A stretch of DNA of 64,000 bases, taken from the NCBI GenBank assembly GCA_016713645.1, contig JADJOU010000004.1, positions 1 through 64,000 on the forward strand. The letters run 5' to 3'. The position numbers were made by a program, and so were the translations under genes. This DNA comes from Bacteroidota bacterium (GTDB lineage Bacteria > Bacteroidota > Bacteroidia > Chitinophagales > JADJOU01). Below the pieces are notes generated by a model. The model was not told the DNA's origin, made no database searches, and was given only the letters and a program-made list of their open reading frames with translations. Positions 8,471 to 18,492 of the stretch are shown one piece after another (positions within the stretch are counted from its first letter, which is position 1; each line of letters opens with the position of its first letter).

Positions 8471-10567
8471 TTATTTGAAGAATATTTTTTGTTGTGTCGA
8501 TTGTCTTACTCCTTTTACAAAACTTTTATAGACAACTATTGGTCCAAATAATGCAAAAATATAATAAGAGACTACCCTTTCTTTAGGATCTGAAGTAGAA
8601 ATAAAAACACGAAAAGCACTCTTTGTAAGTTTAGCATCCGCATTTAAAACATTTAGATTCAAAAATGCTCCAAAAACACCACCTGTTCTATTTTTGAAAT
8701 AATCAATATCATGATAGTATGCAGCTAAATCGATTTTATTCTTAGGTTCTATTCCTTCTGTAAACCTCATAAAAACAGGGTCTTTATCTGGTCCAGGTCC
8801 AACATAATTACCATACAATGCATTTGTCATTTTTTTGTATGGAATATTACTCTCTTTAATACTATTTTGCACAGATTTAGATTGCGTTGCAATTAAAGTT
8901 GTTTGATTGGCTTTATTGTTTGCCACATTCTGAACAACATCTTTTTTTTGATTTATTACTTGAGGTTTATTGCCAGCTTCATTTTTTTTACTACTTAATA
9001 CCTCAGTCTTTTTTGTTTTAACCTCACTCGTTGAATCAGGTTGAATATCTATTTTTGCCTCTTGTGTAGGAAGAATAATTTCAGTTGATTTAGTACCACT
9101 TTCAGAATTAGAAGCAATATTACCTTGTTCACTGCCACTAATTCCTTTATCAGATTTATAACTTTTTAAATCATAGCCACCATCTCCTTCTCCATTTTTA
9201 TTTTCATTCCATTCACCATAATCCCAGTTTTTTTCTTTTGCTTCTGGATTATTAAAAATAGTTTTTCCGTCCTTACTTGCTTTGATTCCATTATGTAAAG
9301 TTTGTTCTTTCCCACTTGGGTCTTTAAATTTTTCCCCCTCCATCCCACTCGGATCATGTATCCCCACCGGATTATTATTACAATAAGTATAAATATTCAA
9401 CCCATCTATTATTCCTATGGGATCGCATTGCGACCACCTACACAGCCATGGGATATAGTAGCGCGCTCCATGATAGTAGAGTCCTGATTCCTCATCTTTT
9501 TCTTTTCCTGAGTATTTATACCTTTTCGCAATAGCGTTGATAGAAGCATTTGTCAATTGATACGCAGTTGTTCCAAATGCATGATACTCTTCATAAGATA
9601 TGATATTTCTACTCTCATCCAATTCCAGTGAAGCGGTTTGCAGATGATTGGAATAGATATACTTTCGGAGTACAGCAGGCGCAGCATCACTACCCACTGT
9701 TCGTACCTCCAGCATGGCAATACGACCACTGCCATCGGAAACATGCATGGTGGTTCTTTCCAAAGTCAATGAACTACTTGTAAATGTACGGTAGATTTCA
9801 CATTCACCCAAATAAATTCGCTCTTCTACTATACCTCCAGCTTTCGTGGTATGCTTGCGAGTTCTATTTCCAGAAGCATCGTATTGGTAATAAGTATCTG
9901 ATGTGCCTTGCGTAGTATGTGATAGATGATTGACTCTGTTATAATCCATCGCACTGAGATGTGGCATACTCGTCATATTTCCATGCGCATCATAGCTATA
10001 ACTTATCGTAGAACTTCCCACTGTCGCACTCTGCAATTGATTGCTATTGGCAGTATATGCCAAGTTGCGCGTATAAGATTGTGAAGATGCAATGTGCTTG
10101 AGCTGTGTCATATTGTTCACCTCATCATAACTGTACTCTTGTGTATAATTCTGAACATTTCCCCCAGCGCCAGTCAAAAAATCCCCCATCCAGGGCGCAT
10201 CGTTGTAATTGCCATTAAACTGCGAATCTGTTATCGCAGTTGGTGGACTTACCAATACATTTCCTATCATTTCCCTTCCCTCTGATTGTATCAATCGATA
10301 CAATGGGTCATACGTGTATTTTAAAATGGGATCCACCACTGCTCCACTGTAATACAAAGTTTGATGTGCATCGTCTTTTATTTTTACAATATTGCCTACA
10401 GCATCATACCAATAATTCAAATCTTGAAAAGTATTGCTGGCATTGTCATTGGTCTGTATTCTCTTCACCCTATAAGTGAATGGGTCGTATTCGTATTTGG
10501 TTTTCGTGCTATTTCCATAAGAGATACTCTCCCCTTTGTCCTTTGGCATTGTGTTCAATGTTTTCAA
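8471..10567 (-). CDS. Tc toxin BC fusion, cassette 2, C-terminal part: Rhs core plus phospholipase A2-like tip
   Basis: This frame of 698 aa opens in Rhs/YD repeats and holds the Rhs core (GARYYIPWLCRWSQCDPIG; NNPVGIHDPSG at about residues 380-405). A low-complexity Lys/Ser/Glu-rich linker follows, then a C-terminal domain with YGNYVGPGPDKDP and DLAAYYHDIDYFK, and further on NADAKLTKSAF. The order YxGPG loop, HD..Y catalytic-type motif and a later aspartate is that of parvovirus-type phospholipase A2 domains, which also occur as polymorphic toxin tips. If so, the released tip would hydrolyse membrane phospholipids. No other part of the window encodes this tip. Confidence 0.8.
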   Translation of the reverse strand: MKTLNTMPKDKGESISYGNSTKTKYEYDPFTYRVKRIQTNDNASNTFQDLNYWYDAVGNIVKIKDDAHQTLYYSGAVVDPILKYTYDPLYRLIQSEGREMIGNVLVSPPTAITDSQFNGNYNDAPWMGDFLTGAGGNVQNYTQEYSYDEVNNMTQLKHIASSQSYTRNLAYTANSNQLQSATVGSSTISYSYDAHGNMTSMPHLSAMDYNRVNHLSHTTQGTSDTYYQYDASGNRTRKHTTKAGGIVEERIYLGECEIYRTFTSSSLTLERTTMHVSDGSGRIAMLEVRTVGSDAAPAVLRKYIYSNHLQTASLELDESRNIISYEEYHAFGTTAYQLTNASINAIAKRYKYSGKEKDEESGLYYHGARYYIPWLCRWSQCDPIGIIDGLNIYTYCNNNPVGIHDPSGMEGEKFKDPSGKEQTLHNGIKASKDGKTIFNNPEAKEKNWDYGEWNENKNGEGDGGYDLKSYKSDKGISGSEQGNIASNSESGTKSTEIILPTQEAKIDIQPDSTSEVKTKKTEVLSSKKNEAGNKPQVINQKKDVVQNVANNKANQTTLIATQSKSVQNSIKESNIPYKKMTNALYGNYVGPGPDKDPVFMRFTEGIEPKNKIDLAAYYHDIDYFKNRTGGVFGAFLNLNVLNADAKLTKSAFRVFISTSDPKERVVSYYIFALFGPIVVYKSFVKGVRQSTQQKIFFK

Positions 10568-11159
10568 TATAGGTCGTGGTGGTGCTCAAACCCGCTTCAT
10601 CAATATCCATCTGTATCAAAGCGCCACTATCTCCATAAAAATACTTGCACATTACCCAAGGGGTCTGTCACTTCAATGGGCCTATTGAGTGCATCATACA
10701 AACTAGTCGTGGTGAATGTCTCGCTGCTGAGCGCTGGACTAGAAGCCCAATCAACATCTACAATGGTCCCATCATTCAATAGTTTTTGTTCAGTTATAAA
10801 AATATTTCCCTTAAAATCATAAGTTAAAACTTTTTTTCAACCCACTGCCATCATATACTTGATATACTTTCCCTAGTAGATTATTGGCAATGGATGCACC
10901 AGCAGTTTCTCCATATTCAGTGACCATATTTTTCCAAGTGGTTGCCCCATCTTTGATAAAAGATTGTAGGTCTGTGCAAGACATCATATTCAAATGTAAA
11001 TTCTCGATTCATATCATCCCAAGAGATGATTGGCTTTCCCGTAACATCGTTGAGCATCCATCGCTGACCAGCATCCATCGTAGTTTGAGTCATGGCATTG
11101 CCAGCAATGTCAAATAGTGTAGTAGTCACTGTCTGTCCCAGTGCATCTTTTACAATCAA
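10568..11159 (-). CDS. Tc toxin BC fusion, cassette 2, Rhs-repeat segment (frameshift fragments)
   Basis: Continues the Rhs repeats between the two long frames of cassette 2. The clear open part is 11159-10917 (DALGQTVTTTLFDIAGNAM). The next 350 bp match cassette 1 closely but shift frame more than once: about two bases are missing near 10,650 (tacttgcacatt versus tatttgcgcacatt in cassette 1), with other indels near 10,840 and 10,970. Part of the same BC gene, not a separate product. Confidence 0.6.
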
Positions 11160-14100
11160 TGGATTGCTCTCAATATCAAGTTCAATACTGCTTGTATAGA
11201 GTATTGGATCAGTTGTAATAGTATCAAAACCTTATGCACTTCGGTCATAAAAGTTCTTCCCAATGTATCGAGATAAACCTTGCTTGGGGTATTGGCATGA
11301 GCGACTGACTTAACCCTGGCTTCTACTTCTTCTGGAATACTGGCATATATTCCAGTTCCACTTCTATCCGCATACCACTGACTATCTAGTACCGTATCGT
11401 TCTGGTCATAACTGGTTTGATCCCATGCGGTAAAGCTCACTTTGGTGAAGGTACCATCGGGCAAATCTATTCTGATATTTCTACCCAAGGCATCATAATG
11501 TAGTACAGGCGTCACACCCATCTGCACCATTTCACTTTCATCTTCAAATCCATAATGGGTGGAGAAAAAAGGTTCGTATTGTTTGACAGCATTACCCTTG
11601 TTGTTTACGATGGTTCTGCCATTGCCCACCCATCGAGGGACATTGGTTACTGTAGTTGGAGTACCACTAAGATTAGGAATAATGGCATCACCTACTTCCG
11701 CTTTTGTTTTCTGCATGATCACCCCACCACTTCCATCAGAATAGGAATAAGACTCCATCCATTTTGTACTGGCTGCATTGGGGTCCAGCGCATGGATATC
11801 CCTCGCCTTGGTATATACACAATTGGGATTGGGCATATAATCATCGATATCAAATCCACTGGTATTGCACTGCACATACCAATTGTCGGTGGTATAAGTC
11901 ATCTCCACACCCGGCTCATCAGTACTGCTTATCTCTGCGGTAGTCTGGTCCATCACATCGCCCAAGTCGGTAGTTTTACCAATAATAAAGGAACTGATCA
12001 CCATCCCCAATTCATCATATCGCACCCCTGTGAGATTTTCATTGATGTCCTGAACGATCACAGGAGCCAGCGTTCTATAATTGAATTTTACAATCATAGA
12101 TGTATTGCTCAGCGCATCGATGGTTTTATCGATAAATAAATATTGAGCGTCGTACTGAACTGTAGTGGTATTTCCAAATGGATCGATATAAGAAGTGGGC
12201 AGATAAAAATGTGCCGTATTAAAGACCTGTGTACCTGAAGGAATCCAATAATACCCAACATCAAAAACATATCCTCCTTTGGTGGAATCCTGCACCAAGG
12301 CTTGCAAAGATGACAAACTCATTTTTGATCCAAAGGCATTGTCTAAAATAGTATCATTAAAAGCGGCATAATAGGTTTCATGTACCAAACCTTTGGTATC
12401 AAGCACTCCATAAGCCAATGGTGTTGTTCCATCATTGTCTTTATAGAATACCCGTACATTTTCAATCACTCTTTTGTTGAGTGCTGAGGTAGAAGGTGTC
12501 ACTTCATAATCAATCGGTGAGGCCGTTTCACAATCATTTTTGATTAAAGCTAAATCATAATAATCCCCAGAAGTAGTACCCGTAGTCACTTCATAAGTCT
12601 TGGTCTGACAAGTTATGGGATGCAAGTAATCATCATCCAAATCAAAATGATTGGTATAATCAACCGTCGTATAGACGATATACATTTGCTGCTGCTGTGT
12701 ATGGGTCGTAGAGACTAATCGAGGATAGACCACATTTACTGATTTGGTCACCATCCCAAAATCATTGACCTCCAATACAAAGGAATGGGCAATGCGAGGG
12801 TCAGTCATATCCCGCTCATAGGTATAGACGATGCTCTCTTGTGCATGAGAAAACAATACGGGATATTTATTGTTCAATTTGGGTTGAATGAGTTTGAGAA
12901 ATACATTTTGCTGCTCTACCAAATAGGGTTTGTCTTGGTCTGCACTTTCATCCATCGCATAGACTTCTTTTCTGAGAGGCGTTCCTTTCAAAGCTCTATA
13001 AGCATACACATATTCATCTACAGCCATCCCAGTGGGAATGGTCGATTCGGGCATATCATATTCGGTGATGCTCGGATTTTGATAATACTCTTGTTCAAAT
13101 TGATGGAGCATTTTTTGATGCCGCACCATCGCTCCTGTATGAAACCATGTGCGCGTCAGCACAGGATGTTGATGTAAATCCTGCGCTTCGATAGCAGATG
13201 AAGAATTTAAAATATAGTGGTCTATGGTCTCTGCATCATATTGATCGACTCTTCCAAAGCCTCTAAACTCCCGCTCTATATGGTCATAATATCCATGTGC
13301 ATAGGAATAAGTGGAAGCAAAGCGCAACTTGCGAATGCGGTCATAAGTAATCACCTTGCTCACGCAATGCACAGGGAATGGCAATTTGGTAATCCAGGGC
13401 TTGCCTGCGAGTTTTGCTTCTGTATAAAACTTTGTAGAGACTTTGTATTCTATCTCCACTTCTTTCCCAAAATTGTTTTTATATTTTTTGAGGATATGCG
13501 GTTTCATCCCATTCATCAAATCGATGTATTTCATGGGCATATGGGCGTCTTTCTGCAATGAACTGCTCCATACGATACAGCCAGTTCCATTGGCCAGATA
13601 ATCGACAAGAGAAAGCACGGTTTGATTGTCAATGGATGGAAATGGGAATATGATATTGGGGGTTTCTCCAAATCCATTGCCTTGATGATTGATATAGATT
13701 TGACATTGGTTATTGCCCAAATACACAATATCTGTAGTACCTGAACCATCGATGTCGGATAGCTGCAGATAGGCTGGATTGAAATGATCTGCACTATCAA
13801 AATGCGGGGATTGGTTCATGGTCACCTTCGCACCGAATTTGCCATAGCCCATATTGGGCCAATAGCTCACTTCGCTGTGTCGTATGCGCACAATATCGGA
13901 GAGTCCATCGCCATTCATATCGGCGATGAAAATCGATTGAGTCATGTCTGCAAATACTGCTCTACATCCTTTTTCTTCTTCCAACTCTCGATATACTTTT
14001 CTCGATTCAGAAAAGCCTTTAGATCCTTTGCCTTTATACCAACGGAGTACATCATTTTCGGTGATTACGAAATCTGCCAAACCATCTCCATCGATGTCGA

Positions 14101-15286
14101 TGAATTTGAGATGGGGATCTTGAAAATTGATATTGGGCAGTGATTGGAAAGAATGAAAAGATTGCCATTCTTCTTCATCATTGATTTCAAAATATCCTGC
14201 TGGTTCACTGCTATAAGAACCCATCTGTTTGATGCCATTGGCATCTAATTCCGTCACTTGCATGCCACCACTCAAACCAAAAGAGGGTTTGGGACTGATG
14301 AGTTTGGCGGGCGTAAATTTCCCCTCGCCTAAATTTTGTTTATAGTATAAACCATTTCCCTGTTCGGTGAGAATGCCCGTGAGTCCTTCGCTGTACAAAT
14401 CTATCCATTGATAGGATGCATTGGCCAAGCCCACAAGACTGTGTTCCAATGCACTGGGATCTGCATTTTTGACATCCGTATTCCATTCGTGTTTTTGATA
14501 TTCAAATTCAATTGGAGGCAGTGCTTTATCGGTGTATGTGCCGGTATCGTGTTTGGTATAACCGGTGACGATAAAGTTTTGTAAAAAAGTAAATCCCGAT
14601 TGATCGTTGTTGAAATAGTTGAAGTCGACAGTTTTCACCACTGCTTCACCTCCATTCAACTGTGAAAAATAATGCATTAAAATTACTCTTTTGCACAATC
14701 GCGCATGCCTGATTTCGAAGCCAGCTCTGTATTCAGAGAATGCATCTGCTCTGTAAATCCACTCGTAGCCAGCATCATCAAAAGGAACAGTATTTTCACA
14801 TTCACCATAATCGAGTATGGTCTCAAACATGAAGTCGGTAGGAGCAGAACCCGATGGGTTGTATGGCGTGGTATTTCCGTACTGGATAGACTTGAGATAG
14901 GAGTTGGCAACCTTTGAATTTTCATTGATTCGATTTCTTTCATTGACCAGTTGTGAGTCAATGCCCACCAAATCTTCTATTTTGTAATGGTATTGAATGA
15001 AATTTCCACTGTCATCAAAACTATAATCGATCATCCATTCAAAAATCAAACGATCATTATTGGGGTCTGCTATTCTGGCATTTTCATTTTTTCCAAATAC
15101 CACTTGGGTATTGTCTGCTTTAATCACCCTCCAGTGAATGATTCCATCTGATTTTTTTGTCCATCGCTCAATTCTGATAAATGAACCCTCAGTTCTTGGA
15201 CGATATTTGCGAATGAGGTAATCCGTTGTTGATCGCTCGTCTTTTGTCCAAACATCATTCACAACATCGTAGACCAATGCAGGCAC
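11156..15286 (-). CDS. Tc toxin BC fusion, cassette 2, central 1376 aa (SpvB / FG-GAP / TcdB-middle / Rhs)
   Basis: Same module order as cassette 1: rest of SpvB, three FG-GAP loops (DIDGDGLAD, DMNGDGLSD, DIDGSGTTD), TcdB-middle and Rhs repeats. Differences from cassette 1 are scattered substitutions and a few short replaced patches (for example around 13,180-13,220), so the pair arose by duplication and has since diverged slightly. The frame opens only because the true N-terminus is cut off at about 15,300, where an A6 run in cassette 1 reads A5 here. Confidence 0.85.
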   Translation of the reverse strand: MPALVYDVVNDVWTKDERSTTDYLIRKYRPRTEGSFIRIERWTKKSDGIIHWRVIKADNTQVVFGKNENARIADPNNDRLIFEWMIDYSFDDSGNFIQYHYKIEDLVGIDSQLVNERNRINENSKVANSYLKSIQYGNTTPYNPSGSAPTDFMFETILDYGECENTVPFDDAGYEWIYRADAFSEYRAGFEIRHARLCKRVILMHYFSQLNGGEAVVKTVDFNYFNNDQSGFTFLQNFIVTGYTKHDTGTYTDKALPPIEFEYQKHEWNTDVKNADPSALEHSLVGLANASYQWIDLYSEGLTGILTEQGNGLYYKQNLGEGKFTPAKLISPKPSFGLSGGMQVTELDANGIKQMGSYSSEPAGYFEINDEEEWQSFHSFQSLPNINFQDPHLKFIDIDGDGLADFVITENDVLRWYKGKGSKGFSESRKVYRELEEEKGCRAVFADMTQSIFIADMNGDGLSDIVRIRHSEVSYWPNMGYGKFGAKVTMNQSPHFDSADHFNPAYLQLSDIDGSGTTDIVYLGNNQCQIYINHQGNGFGETPNIIFPFPSIDNQTVLSLVDYLANGTGCIVWSSSLQKDAHMPMKYIDLMNGMKPHILKKYKNNFGKEVEIEYKVSTKFYTEAKLAGKPWITKLPFPVHCVSKVITYDRIRKLRFASTYSYAHGYYDHIEREFRGFGRVDQYDAETIDHYILNSSSAIEAQDLHQHPVLTRTWFHTGAMVRHQKMLHQFEQEYYQNPSITEYDMPESTIPTGMAVDEYVYAYRALKGTPLRKEVYAMDESADQDKPYLVEQQNVFLKLIQPKLNNKYPVLFSHAQESIVYTYERDMTDPRIAHSFVLEVNDFGMVTKSVNVVYPRLVSTTHTQQQQMYIVYTTVDYTNHFDLDDDYLHPITCQTKTYEVTTGTTSGDYYDLALIKNDCETASPIDYEVTPSTSALNKRVIENVRVFYKDNDGTTPLAYGVLDTKGLVHETYYAAFNDTILDNAFGSKMSLSSLQALVQDSTKGGYVFDVGYYWIPSGTQVFNTAHFYLPTSYIDPFGNTTTVQYDAQYLFIDKTIDALSNTSMIVKFNYRTLAPVIVQDINENLTGVRYDELGMVISSFIIGKTTDLGDVMDQTTAEISSTDEPGVEMTYTTDNWYVQCNTSGFDIDDYMPNPNCVYTKARDIHALDPNAASTKWMESYSYSDGSGGVIMQKTKAEVGDAIIPNLSGTPTTVTNVPRWVGNGRTIVNNKGNAVKQYEPFFSTHYGFEDESEMVQMGVTPVLHYDALGRNIRIDLPDGTFTKVSFTAWDQTSYDQNDTVLDSQWYADRSGTGIYASIPEEVEARVKSVAHANTPSKVYLDTLGRTFMTEVHKVLILLQLIQYSIQAVLNLILRAIH

Positions 15287-15636
15287 TAAATCCTCTGCTT
15301 CAGAAAAATATAGGTATCGGAATCCTGCGCATCATTGTATTGAGGGAGTTCTTTTTCCGTTTTTCGCTTTATAGAACTAATTCCCAAATTCCATCCCAAT
15401 CCAAATATACCATTGCCACCTCCCGAGCTATACGATACGGTAAGATCAGGTGCAAAGCCTCGTCCAGCAGATACCGGCAAAGGAATCGAAAACGATGAGG
15501 TGCCGTTCACCGCATTCACCGAAAACTTCTCATCGATAGATTAAATCCCACCACCACCCTTGGGTAAGGTGATGGAAGGGTTTTCTATTTGCTTGGATTT
15601 TTTTTGTTCCTTGGGATTTGATTCTTGAGTCTTCAA
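15286..15636 (-). pseudogene. Tc toxin BC fusion, cassette 2, N-terminus with in-frame stop and frameshift
   Basis: A TTG at 15636 matches the cassette 1 start (KTQESNPKEQKKSKQ versus KPQQPNPKEQKKSKQ). After GGGGI the Lys codon AAA of cassette 1 reads TAA here (about 15,541-15,543), a base substitution and not an indel. The SpvB start then continues open (MNAVNGTSSFSIPLPVS at 15519) until an A-run deletion at about 15,300. The gene starts only 47 bp after the TcA stop, as expected for one operon. Unlike the A-run indels, this stop could be genuine inactivation. Confidence 0.65.
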
Positions 15637-15683
15637 AAAGTCACTATTCAATTATTACAAATTAATTTCACTCACGTTATTGA

Positions 15684-16970
15684 TTATGGTACAATCTCGT
15701 AATCGATTACTAAAATCAAATCGCTTAATATTATTGAGTTAAATGCGGCTGTATCTAATTCAACATTTAATTCACTTATTGTATTTTGGCTAAGAGTATC
15801 ATCAACACTATCTGTTATATCTTTCAAGACCAACCAATCACCTATTACTCCAGCTGTCCACCCTGTATAAATATTTGATGTCCCACTTAGTTCAAGAGTA
15901 TTCATGTCAAAAGAACTCACCGCATCTGTTTTAAAATAAAATGAGTAATTCTTAATTTTTAAATCAGAATTTTTTAGTGCTAGACCAAACATTTCTGTAT
16001 TAAGCTTTATATTTAAAATATTATTTCCGATTGAGATTGGATTAATGAACAAATGATATTCAGTTGAAAACTCCTGTCTAATATTGAAAGACTTTTTATA
16101 ACTTGCTTTAGCAGTAGTTGTTAATGAAGATTCTAATTGAGTCAAATAATCTTGAATCCAATTCATCGTAGTTGCTTTTAAAGCCCCATCGTATCTTGCA
16201 GTATATTTCATATGAATAATCACATCAGTAATGGTGCTATAATCAAATGGTCTGAATTTTTTATTTTCAAAATTGACTAATTCTATTTTCCATTCACTAA
16301 TTACCCCTTGGCCTTCAAAAGGCAGATACCTTTCATCCTTAATATTAGTTTCAAATAAACCGCTATCGTTCTGAGCAGTACTAGTCATAATTGACTGTAT
16401 GTTTTTAAATTCATAAGCAAATCTAGCATCGAGATCAGATTCTTCAATGGATTCAGGATATGCTCCTGTAGTAATTTTTCTAATCTTACTTTTTTGCAAG
16501 GTTAATTTACAATAGACATTTGAATAAGCTCCTGTAATGCATGGAATTGATAAACTTACCGTTTTTATTCTTCTCATATAATGACCAGGTGTTTCAAGAT
16601 CAAATAGAGATTCTGGGATATAAACGGTAGTCTGCCCTGTATCAATCAATTCAGCTAATTTATCTGGTCGCAACATTCCAACAGATATGTTCTTCGACAT
16701 TTCATGTTCGCGTTTATTTTGATTGATGTAGGCAGCATCCAATTTATTGAGATCATAGGCTAATTTTTCTGCAGACATCGATCCTTTCTTTGCACTATCC
16801 CAATAATTTGGTTTTATGATACCTGCATTTTCAATTGCTAATTCATATTCAAAACATCTCTCTGCTTTTTTAGCAAATTCCATGGCTAGCTTATAACTTT
16901 GGAAATAAATCGAAGTGACTTGACCTAACATCCAGCTATAGAGGTCTTTATTGGTGAATTTACTTTTCAT
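15684..16970 (-). CDS. Tc toxin TcA C-terminal part with TcB-binding domain
   Basis: 428 aa closely following the end of TcA proteins: KFTNKDLYSWMLGQVTSIYF, KKAERCFEYEL, then LFDLETPGHYMRRIKTVSLS, and YLPFEGQGVISEW followed by DYSTITDVIIHMKYTAR. The last is the signature of the TcA C-terminal TcB-binding domain that closes the top of the pentameric injector and seats the BC cocoon. The same frame family continues upstream to about 17,240 (RRQEEWNFQKSFIDKEI; IRLAIATKDKENLELQIEN, the coiled-coil shell), so this is the 3' end of the 9.3 kb TcA gene and not a separate gene. Confidence 0.85.
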   Translation of the reverse strand: MKSKFTNKDLYSWMLGQVTSIYFQSYKLAMEFAKKAERCFEYELAIENAGIIKPNYWDSAKKGSMSAEKLAYDLNKLDAAYINQNKREHEMSKNISVGMLRPDKLAELIDTGQTTVYIPESLFDLETPGHYMRRIKTVSLSIPCITGAYSNVYCKLTLQKSKIRKITTGAYPESIEESDLDARFAYEFKNIQSIMTSTAQNDSGLFETNIKDERYLPFEGQGVISEWKIELVNFENKKFRPFDYSTITDVIIHMKYTARYDGALKATTMNWIQDYLTQLESSLTTTAKASYKKSFNIRQEFSTEYHLFINPISIGNNILNIKLNTEMFGLALKNSDLKIKNYSFYFKTDAVSSFDMNTLELSGTSNIYTGWTAGVIGDWLVLKDITDSVDDTLSQNTISELNVELDTAAFNSIILSDLILVIDYEIVP

Positions 16971-17310
16971 AAATTCATCAGTTTGTTTTGCATTTTCAAT
17001 TTGAAGTTCTAAATTCTCCTTGTCTTTTGTAGCAATAGCTAGTCGTATCTCAGCACCTAAATTTGCTTTTCAATTTGAGCAATCTCTTTGTCGATAAAGC
17101 TTTTTGAAAATTCCACTCTTCTTGACGTCTGACATAAGAGCTCGTTGTCGCTTTCTAATATTAGCATCTCTATCCATAACTGAAACAGCATTATTTATTG
17201 CATTTGCCGCAAAATTCTAAAACCGTCTGCTATTTTATCACCTCCTCCAACATGGGCATTTGAAGACATAAACCAGGTATGGCATCAGGTATAAAAAATC
17301 GTTATGCCAG

Positions 17311-17733
17311 CTATATCTTGTATAATCCCATTATTAATGATAAAGATCGTGCGGAAGAATTCAAACTAAATGCATTTTTCTCAGCTGAATTCATAAATTC
17401 CATAGATGAATAATAATTGAGTTTTTCTTCAGCAATTTCTTTTCCTATTTTAAGAGAATTAATCGTTTCAACACTTTCATTGATTTGGTAATCTTTAATT
17501 GCAATAGAAGCATTCAAGACATTTAATTCTTGAAGAGATCGCAATAGAGATAGTTCTTCAGCATCCTTTTTCTCCAGTGCTGCAAGAATTGAATTTCCAA
17601 ATCCTTTAAGTTCATTATTGAATTCTTTTGCTTTTTGAAGAATATAAACAAAACGATAATGTGGCATTGGAGCATTAAGATTCATTACCACAGAATTAAT
17701 ATCTAATCCACCTGCAACAGCTTTTACAAGCAA
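17311..17733 (-). CDS. TcA fragment, alpha-helical shell region
   Basis: 140 aa of the TcA helical region: NAPMPHYRFVYILQKAKEFN, ELKGFGNSILAALEKKDAEE and LRSLQELNVLNASIAIKDYQ. The patterns RF..ll.KA.El...v..lG..LL.alEkkD.e.L and a following long helix are typical of TcA just before the pore-forming channel. The break on either side is a frameshift, not a gene end. Confidence 0.65.
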   Translation of the reverse strand: MLVKAVAGGLDINSVVMNLNAPMPHYRFVYILQKAKEFNNELKGFGNSILAALEKKDAEELSLLRSLQELNVLNASIAIKDYQINESVETINSLKIGKEIAEEKLNYYSSMEFMNSAEKNAFSLNSSARSLSLIMGLYKI

Positions 17734-17751
17734 TGCCGGGTCAATTGTGGA

Positions 17752-18492
17752 TCAAACAGTGCTAATTGTCTTACTTCGCCAGCGATGTTCATGAATTGCG
17801 AATTTTAAATAATCTATCAGCGACAATATCCAGTATTTCAGCAATTTGTCATTTTGTGGAATACAAAAATAACTGGTAGGTAGGACAGTTATCTTTTCCG
17901 AGTGCAAAGGGTCTGATTTTGATTGAGTATAAACACCAACCATAGTCTCTATGCTATACAGTGCATTAGAAAAATCATCTATAATATATTCCAATTCATT
18001 AAATGTCCTTGCATTCACTGATTGGCTGGCAAGTTCCTTGGGCTTTAGGTCCTAAAAGATCTTGAGCCATAATATATAGTTGAGCTGCTTGATTGATGTT
18101 TTCTCTTGTATCTGTTGTATAGAGATAATCTCCCCACTCAATCAAATTATCTAAATACTTCATAACAATATTCATTTGATATGCAGTAGTTCTCATTTGT
18201 GCAATTAAATGAGGTTGGAAAGGTTTTTTTCTCCAAACATCAACTTGATTTCTAATGTCTTCATTTCCGGAACTTAATAATTTTAGAATTGATGAAATTC
18301 TTGAGTTTTGGTAATCTGTCGAAGTCTTTTCATTAAAGGGTTTCGTATTCCAATACCTCTGCTGATCAACTCCTTGACTATTCCCATTTGGGTTAAAAAT
18401 GTAATGATACTCATTGCATTGCTTCTTTGAATTTTTGATCTTTGCGAAGTGCGTCTGCCATTAGATATGGAAGATGGAAAAATACTTCCCAA
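17752..18492 (-). pseudogene. TcA fragments between the beta-rich and helical regions (three frames)
   Basis: Three short frames (18492-18283, 18196-17999, 18018-17752) that read as one protein across indels. Recognisable pieces are YLDNLIEWGDYLYTTDTREN, IMAQDLLGPKAQG and FCIPQNDKLLKYW. TcA homologues carry the same order (YldNLIaWGD.Lfr..T.Esi.eA..lY..A..lLG., then FC.P.N..ll.yWd). Clear membership of TcA; broken by several single-base shifts. Confidence 0.65.
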
